From positions 1-64,000 of the forward strand of contig JBFLYW010000002.1 in NCBI GenBank assembly GCA_040756515.1: a DNA stretch of 64,000 bases. Reading direction: 5' to 3'. The translations under genes were made by a program, and so were the position numbers. The notes beneath the pieces are model-generated. The model ran no database searches, was not told the DNA's origin, and saw only the letters and a program-made list of their open reading frames with translations. Positions 60,181 to 64,000 of this stretch are shown piece after piece. This DNA comes from DSXH01 sp020724325. Its GTDB lineage: Bacteria; Bacteroidota; Ignavibacteria; Ignavibacteriales; Melioribacteraceae. The first letter of the stretch is position 1. Every line of letters begins with the position of its first letter.

Positions 60181-60867
60181 GTGACACTGCCTAAACTCTC
60201 TGAAATTGATGTTCTTAATACCGATATCAAAACGGTACTTGAGAACGATCCAAATTATCTCGAACTGATCGAGAACATTGACAAAGCTCTCGATGAAAGT
60301 TCAATGACTGTAGTTGTGACTGAGTCAGATGTTTCAGCTGCAGCTAATTTCATCGCCAATTTCAAAAAGATTGAAAAGAGAATTGAATCACTTCGAAAGG
60401 AGCTCGTTCAGCCACTTGTCGATAAGAAAGCCGAAGTCGATTCCTTTTTCAAAGAGATCCCGAGCCGTTTTAATGATGAATTAAGACGATTGAACAAAGA
60501 GGTTCTCGATTTTAAAACCAAACTTCAAGAAGAAGCAAGAAAAAAAGCCCTTGAGGAAAGGAAACGTCTTGAAGAAGAAGCCCTCCAGAGTGCGATTAAA
60601 GAGGGAAGGGATGAACCCGCGATTATTCCAGAAGTAATTCCTCAGGTTAAAAAGATCTCCGAAATGAATGCTTCAAAAGTTCATACCCGGAGAACAAAAA
60701 CTATCACAATCGTAAATGAAGCCTTAATACCCCGGGAATACCTAATGCCGGATGAACAAAAAATACGTGCGGAAAGGATGAAGTACGAAACATGCAATGA
60801 GGATGGTAGTCTTGTAAAATCAACAATCCCCGGTGTAGAATTCACTTTTAATGAATCGGTAGTGTGA
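60181..60867 (+). CDS. Phage coiled-coil protein of the recombination module
   Basis: The 228-residue protein starts at GTG with AGGAGG 7 nt upstream. It has a long central coiled coil (about residues 50-145, rich in E/K/R/L) and a C-terminal globular part with VHTRRTKTITIVNEALIPREYL. Proteins of this shape commonly precede the annealing protein and nuclease genes in phage recombination modules. The stop codon is 8 bp from the next gene, which also encodes a coiled coil. Its molecular role is not known to me. Confidence 0.65.
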   Translation: MTLPKLSEIDVLNTDIKTVLENDPNYLELIENIDKALDESSMTVVVTESDVSAAANFIANFKKIEKRIESLRKELVQPLVDKKAEVDSFFKEIPSRFNDELRRLNKEVLDFKTKLQEEARKKALEERKRLEEEALQSAIKEGRDEPAIIPEVIPQVKKISEMNASKVHTRRTKTITIVNEALIPREYLMPDEQKIRAERMKYETCNEDGSLVKSTIPGVEFTFNESVV

Positions 60868-60875
60868 GGTGAATT

Positions 60876-61124
60876 ATGAAATATGAAGAAATGAAAGAAC
60901 GCACCCGGAAAATTGAATCGTTGAAAACTGAGCTCGAGCGATTAGAGAAAATAAAAAGAATGACAGGTTTTTCAACAGTAAGAATCAGTGTCCCCGGTAA
61001 CCGAGATGAAGTTGGTATCCAATATTCAACATTCAATGACCTCATCCCACTTTCTATGATTCAAGCATTTGCAACTAAAAAAGCTATCGAAATAGAACAA
61101 GAAATTGAGGAATTAGAAAAGTGA
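60876..61124 (+). CDS. Small phage coiled-coil protein
   Basis: An 82-residue protein with two coiled-coil helices (about residues 4-28 and 62-82) around a short beta-rich middle (STVRISVPGNRDEVGIQYS). AGGTGA stands 6 nt before the ATG. The end overlaps the nuclease gene by 4 bp (GTGA). Function unknown; likely a partner of the adjacent recombination proteins. Confidence 0.65.
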   Translation: MKYEEMKERTRKIESLKTELERLEKIKRMTGFSTVRISVPGNRDEVGIQYSTFNDLIPLSMIQAFATKKAIEIEQEIEELEK

Positions 61125-61897
61125 GTTCGGATAATACTACATATCTCCGTCCGACAGGGATCAATACCTTTCTGGATTGTTCGGCAAAGTATCTCTTCCA
61201 AGAAATTGAGAGGATTGAAACGCCGAACAAATCCTATCTCGCTTTTGGATCCTCAATTCATAAAACTCTTGAAGCAAACTTTGCTCAGAAGATCGAAACA
61301 AAAACTGATTTACCAATTGATGAAGCAAAAGAAATCTTCTCGGATGTATTTGAGGATGAATTCCGAAAAGTAGACAGGATGGATCTTGAAGAAGAAAAAC
61401 CCGGGACGATGAAAGATCAGGGAGTTAAACTAATTCAAAAATATCAGGAAGAAATTGCTCCAAGAATTATCCCGGTAGCTGTTGAGCAAAGAATAAAGGT
61501 AACATTCAAAGGATATGATTATGGGTTAGCCGGGACGATAGATCTCTATGATGCTGATTCAGTCATAATTGATCATAAAACTACATCAAAAAAAATTAAC
61601 GGAACAATTCCGGAAGGTTATAAAAGACAGCTCTCTGCATATACAATACTTGAGGAGGCAACAGGAAGAAAAGTTAGTGGGGCTCGAATAGATTATTTCA
61701 AGCGCGATTCATCTGAGATCAGACATATAGCGGTCCCTATCGACAAAGAACATTTTCTCTCGATGTTTCAAAGTATTGGCGACGCCATTAATAAAGGTGT
61801 CTTTATTCCAAACCGCAATTCGTTCCTATGTTCAAAACGCTACTGCAAATTTTATGCAGAGTGCGAAAAGAAATTTGGCGGTACAGTAAAAAATTAA
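61121..61897 (+). CDS. Cas4/RecB-like PD-(D/E)XK nuclease with Fe-S cysteines
   Basis: The 258-residue nuclease has His48 in GSSIHKTLE, Asp141 in AGTIDLYD, Asp151-His-Lys153 in IIDHKTTS and the Gln/Tyr motif RQLSAY (170-174), the full RecB-family active site. Four cysteines, Cys20 near the N-terminus and Cys237, Cys242 and Cys248 at the C-terminus, match the 4Fe-4S arrangement of Cas4 and AddB. Phages use such enzymes for 5'-3' end resection in recombination. GTG start with GTGA overlap to the upstream gene. No CRISPR genes are nearby, so it is a phage recombination nuclease and not part of an adaptation module. Confidence 0.88.
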   Translation: MSSDNTTYLRPTGINTFLDCSAKYLFQEIERIETPNKSYLAFGSSIHKTLEANFAQKIETKTDLPIDEAKEIFSDVFEDEFRKVDRMDLEEEKPGTMKDQGVKLIQKYQEEIAPRIIPVAVEQRIKVTFKGYDYGLAGTIDLYDADSVIIDHKTTSKKINGTIPEGYKRQLSAYTILEEATGRKVSGARIDYFKRDSSEIRHIAVPIDKEHFLSMFQSIGDAINKGVFIPNRNSFLCSKRYCKFYAECEKKFGGTVKN

Positions 61898-61911
61898 AGG
61901 AGATAAAACTT

Positions 61912-62985
61912 ATGAATAATAATGTCGAAGTATTAGACGTACATGAAATAAACAGCAATCCAACTGATCTCATTCAATCACACGGATTGATGCAGGTTAA
62001 AGCCCAGTATACAACTGCAATCCAGGTGGTAAAGAAAAGAGATCTCAATCAAGTCATTGCATCTGTAGAGAATGAAGCAGCAATTGCAGGTGAAGAATTC
62101 TTCTACAACTATCCACAAGGTGGAAATAGAGTTGAGGGAATTGCAATAGGTGGTGCACTGATCATTGCCCGGGTGTTTGGTAATTGCGCAATAAATACCA
62201 GACCGATTGAGTATGCAGACAAGTACATAGTTCATGCAGATTTCGTTGACTTTGAGACCGGTTTCAATCTTACAAGATCCTATATGGGAAAGAAGAAAAC
62301 TCTTAAGAACAAATCCGGAAAAGCGATATATGAACCAGAACGCAATGATGAAATCGTTTATCAGATCATCACTTCCAAAGCAATTCGGAATGTCGTTTCC
62401 AATGGTGTCCCTAAATATCTTATAACTAAAGGGATCGCCGCTGCAAAATCTAATATCCGGAAAAAACTCGAGCAAATGGGAAAAGAAAAAGCGGTCACAA
62501 TTATTCTAAAACGAGCCGAGGAAGCCAAAATTCCAGTTGATAGAGTAGAAGAAAACTTTGGGAAAAAGGAATCATGGGATATTGATAAGATGATAATGGT
62601 GATCGGTGCAATTAGAATGGTTGAGGAAGGATATGGAACCATTAACGATGCATTCCCGAAAGGTGGATTACCTGAAACAGAGGAACCGGAAGATCAGAAG
62701 AATGAACAATCTCCCGAACAATCGAAAGTAGAAAGTAAAACCCCAGAAGTTCAATCAGTACAAACAGATGAAAAGAAGAAGTCCGAACCAATTACTCTAA
62801 CGCCTGAGGATTGGGAAAGTCCCATTAAAGTTATTGCAAAGATCGAATCGATATCTGATCCAAAAGAGCTGAGTTCTTTTAAGAAGGAGAATAAAAACAA
62901 ACTACAGGCATTCACCGGAAAAGATCATGAAGCAATTCAAGCTGCATTAACAACACAAGAACAAAAAATAAAGAACGGTCATTGA
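61912..62985 (+). CDS. Phage protein, putative ssDNA-annealing/recombination partner
   Basis: The 357-residue protein has a conserved-looking core (about residues 20-240): AGEEFFYNYPQGGNRVEGI, ARVFGNCAI, DKYIVHADFVDFETGFNL, SKAIRNVVSNGVP. I recall this pattern from uncharacterised phage proteins encoded beside exonucleases. A Glu/Pro/Lys-rich linker (about 245-300) and a small C-terminal helical domain (about 305-357) follow. AAAGGAG stands about 8 nt before the ATG at 61912. By position after a Cas4-like nuclease it is a candidate annealing protein of the RecT/Sak type, but no diagnostic motif proves it. Confidence 0.55.
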   Translation: MNNNVEVLDVHEINSNPTDLIQSHGLMQVKAQYTTAIQVVKKRDLNQVIASVENEAAIAGEEFFYNYPQGGNRVEGIAIGGALIIARVFGNCAINTRPIEYADKYIVHADFVDFETGFNLTRSYMGKKKTLKNKSGKAIYEPERNDEIVYQIITSKAIRNVVSNGVPKYLITKGIAAAKSNIRKKLEQMGKEKAVTIILKRAEEAKIPVDRVEENFGKKESWDIDKMIMVIGAIRMVEEGYGTINDAFPKGGLPETEEPEDQKNEQSPEQSKVESKTPEVQSVQTDEKKKSEPITLTPEDWESPIKVIAKIESISDPKELSSFKKENKNKLQAFTGKDHEAIQAALTTQEQKIKNGH

Positions 62986-63054
62986 CCGTAGTTACCCCTA
63001 ACCGGTGAAAGCTTTCCAAAGCAAGTAGCCGGTTTATTAAATACCGAGGAATTA

Positions 63055-64000
63055 ATGACGAAGAAAAGAAATTACGAATATACAAACGAAGAGCTCGCGG
63101 ACATTGCAATTGCATATCCTGATTTTAAATGTCCTCAATTCCCGCTTTACGTGAATGACATACTCGGTTCAACAAGAGTTATGATGCTTAGTGATATTGA
63201 ATTCAGGGCATACTTTAATTTACTATTTACAGAGTGGGGTGAAAAGGACTGTGGATTACCTACGACCGTAGAGTCTTTGGTAAGACTTTCGAGAGCTGGT
63301 GGTAACATTTCGGAAGAGAATATCAATAACATCAAAAAATTTTTCTTTGAGTACAAAGGACGTTTATTCAACCGAAGATTATTGGAAGAACGAGTAAAAC
63401 AGATTAAAAAGAGGGAAATCAATAGAGACAATGTCAATAAACGTTACGAACAACCTACGACCGTAGAATCTTTGGTAGATAAAAATAGAGAAAACGAGCT
63501 ACCAAAAGGATCTGTTCGTAGGGGTTTCTCTGATAATGATATAGATAATGATAATGATATTAATTCTTTAAAGGAAGGGATTATAAGGGAAATCACTCTT
63601 GAACCTTTGGATGAAAGAAAATCTCAATTTGGCGGACCAACCTTTGGTGCGGTAAAAGAATTCTTCATACAGAATAATCGATCGGTAGATGAGGCAGTAA
63701 TCTTTTGGAATGAGTATGAGCAGAAGAAATGGTATGTAAGTAATCGGGAAGGAGAACCAACCCGCAAAATGAAAACTACTCGAGATTGGATGTTGAAAGC
63801 TGAGCAATGGATTAAGAAAGCGAGGATCCTAGAAATTGATAAAAGTAAAAACAAATCCGAATTCCAACAAAGGATAGAAAACAGTACATACAAACCCGCA
63901 TATCAAACACCAAAAAACACCAAGTGTGAATGCGGATGTGGAAAATCGGGAACAATGCGAATAGATAAATATTTAGTTGCTTCGCGAAAATGTTATGAAA
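63055..64000 (+). CDS. DUF1376-domain phage replication protein (3' end beyond window)
   Basis: A frame open from the ATG at 63055 (GAGGA 5 nt upstream) to the window edge, at least 315 residues. Residues about 20-115 follow the DUF1376 pattern of phage replication-initiation proteins (FPLYVNDILGSTRVMMLSDIEFRAYFNLLF, then KKFFFEYKGRLFNRRLLEE). A low-complexity linker (about 125-180, including SDNDIDNDNDIN) is followed by a helical domain (about 195-260) and a cysteine cluster CECGCGKSG (about 292-300) that probably binds zinc. Repeats in its DNA (63259-63570) look like an embedded origin. DNA helicase-loader genes would be expected downstream. Confidence 0.75.
   Translation, partial: MTKKRNYEYTNEELADIAIAYPDFKCPQFPLYVNDILGSTRVMMLSDIEFRAYFNLLFTEWGEKDCGLPTTVESLVRLSRAGGNISEENINNIKKFFFEYKGRLFNRRLLEERVKQIKKREINRDNVNKRYEQPTTVESLVDKNRENELPKGSVRRGFSDNDIDNDNDINSLKEGIIREITLEPLDERKSQFGGPTFGAVKEFFIQNNRSVDEAVIFWNEYEQKKWYVSNREGEPTRKMKTTRDWMLKAEQWIKKARILEIDKSKNKSEFQQRIENSTYKPAYQTPKNTKCECGCGKSGTMRIDKYLVASRKCYE
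63259..63570. other. Candidate phage replication origin inside the DUF1376 gene
   Basis: Two 24-bp direct repeats, CCTACGACCGTAG(A/G)TCTTTGGTA-type, lie at 63259-63282 and 63454-63477 with one mismatch. TTTGGTAG (63471-63478) is inverted at 63499-63506 (CTACCAAA). These are followed by an AT-rich tract at 63531-63570 with three GATAATGAT-like units. Iterons followed by an AT-rich tract inside the initiator gene resemble the lambda origin in gene O. Confidence 0.45.

Larger units (their letters stand above)
52839..64000. mobile_element. Prophage (left portion, continues beyond the window)
   Basis: From the tRNA-Lys onward the content is phage-like. A leftward unit holds the integrase, a SWIM protein, a methyltransferase-nuclease, a lipoprotein and a LexA-like repressor. 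A rightward unit holds a Cro-like protein, small overlapping genes, recombination genes and a DUF1376 replication gene. The divergent repressor/Cro junction at 58040-58147 is the lysis-lysogeny switch. No structural genes are reached within the window, so an integrative plasmid or a defective element is not excluded. Confidence 0.88.

Noticed and set aside
61121..61897. CRISPR-associated Cas4 adaptation nuclease
   Set aside because: The Fe-S nuclease pattern fits, but there are no cas1, cas2 or repeats and the gene lies in a phage recombination module.
61978..62475. 165-residue minus-strand frame opposite the putative annealing protein
   Set aside because: It lies antisense to a gene with a strong ribosome binding site and has cysteine- and isoleucine-rich composition without any domain.

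Overview
The window reads as a chromosomal segment of an AT-rich, Gram-negative bacterium of the Ignavibacteria/Bacteroidota-Chlorobi type, carrying the left part of a prophage at its right end. Pointers to this group are a type IX secretion C-terminal sorting domain (31941-33485), a promoter of the Bacteroidota form TTG-N19-TAnnTTTG (58097-58126), many genes with weak or no Shine-Dalgarno sequence, an ATP-type PEP carboxykinase, and abundant non-coding palindromic repeats. The assignment is inferred from gene content; no ribosomal RNA gene is present to confirm it.

Layout. 1-913: tandem hairpin repeats, then featureless sequence. 914-9784: a galactokinase-fold protein that has lost its catalytic motifs, a TPR protein, aroE, two class I aminotransferases around pckA, a small conserved protein and a lipoprotein. 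9893-16034: a YbaK-type deacylase, a GlcNAc-kinase-like ATPase next to an AmpG-like permease (cell-wall sugar recycling), and an ABC exporter with a LolA-like periplasmic protein. 16035-24309: metabolic and envelope genes (YceI, sucC, rfbA, DUF454, a coiled-coil protein) bracketed by two inverted copies of a mosaic repeat. 24310-29969: a five-gene acyl-transfer cassette (two SGNH proteins, an acyl-AMP ligase, an acyl carrier protein, an MBOAT acyltransferase), laid out like a Gram-negative counterpart of dltABCD. 30057-31885: an 18-copy tandem array of 50-bp palindromes. 31941-36586: a T9SS cargo protein, pdxB and aspS.

36838-45902 is a compact type IV pilus/type II secretion-like machine: two tandem MG-leader pilin-like proteins, PilC, PilB, PilT, a PilM-PilN fusion, a PilO-PilP-like protein and a short secretin. 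It is followed by four signalling genes (45971-52592): a membrane hybrid histidine kinase, a receiver protein with an orphan HisKA-like domain, and a divergent NtrC-type sigma-54 activator with its own soluble hybrid kinase. Adjacency suggests they control the pilus or secretion machine.

A tRNA-Lys(UUU) at 52767-52838 marks the boundary of an integrated temperate phage that runs off the right edge. Its leftward lysogeny operon holds a LexA-like repressor, a membrane-anchored lipoprotein, a methyltransferase-nuclease fusion, a 43-residue membrane protein, a SWIM-finger protein and the integrase. The rightward early operon holds a Cro-like protein, small regulators and membrane peptides, a Cas4-like Fe-S nuclease with a putative recombination partner, and a truncated DUF1376 replication protein whose gene carries iteron-like repeats and an AT-rich tract, a possible lambda-O-style internal origin.

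The candidates most likely to be undescribed are the ACP-fed MBOAT/SGNH cassette, the expanded palindrome array beside it, the atypical pilins with fused assembly proteins, and the origin-like repeats inside the phage replication gene.
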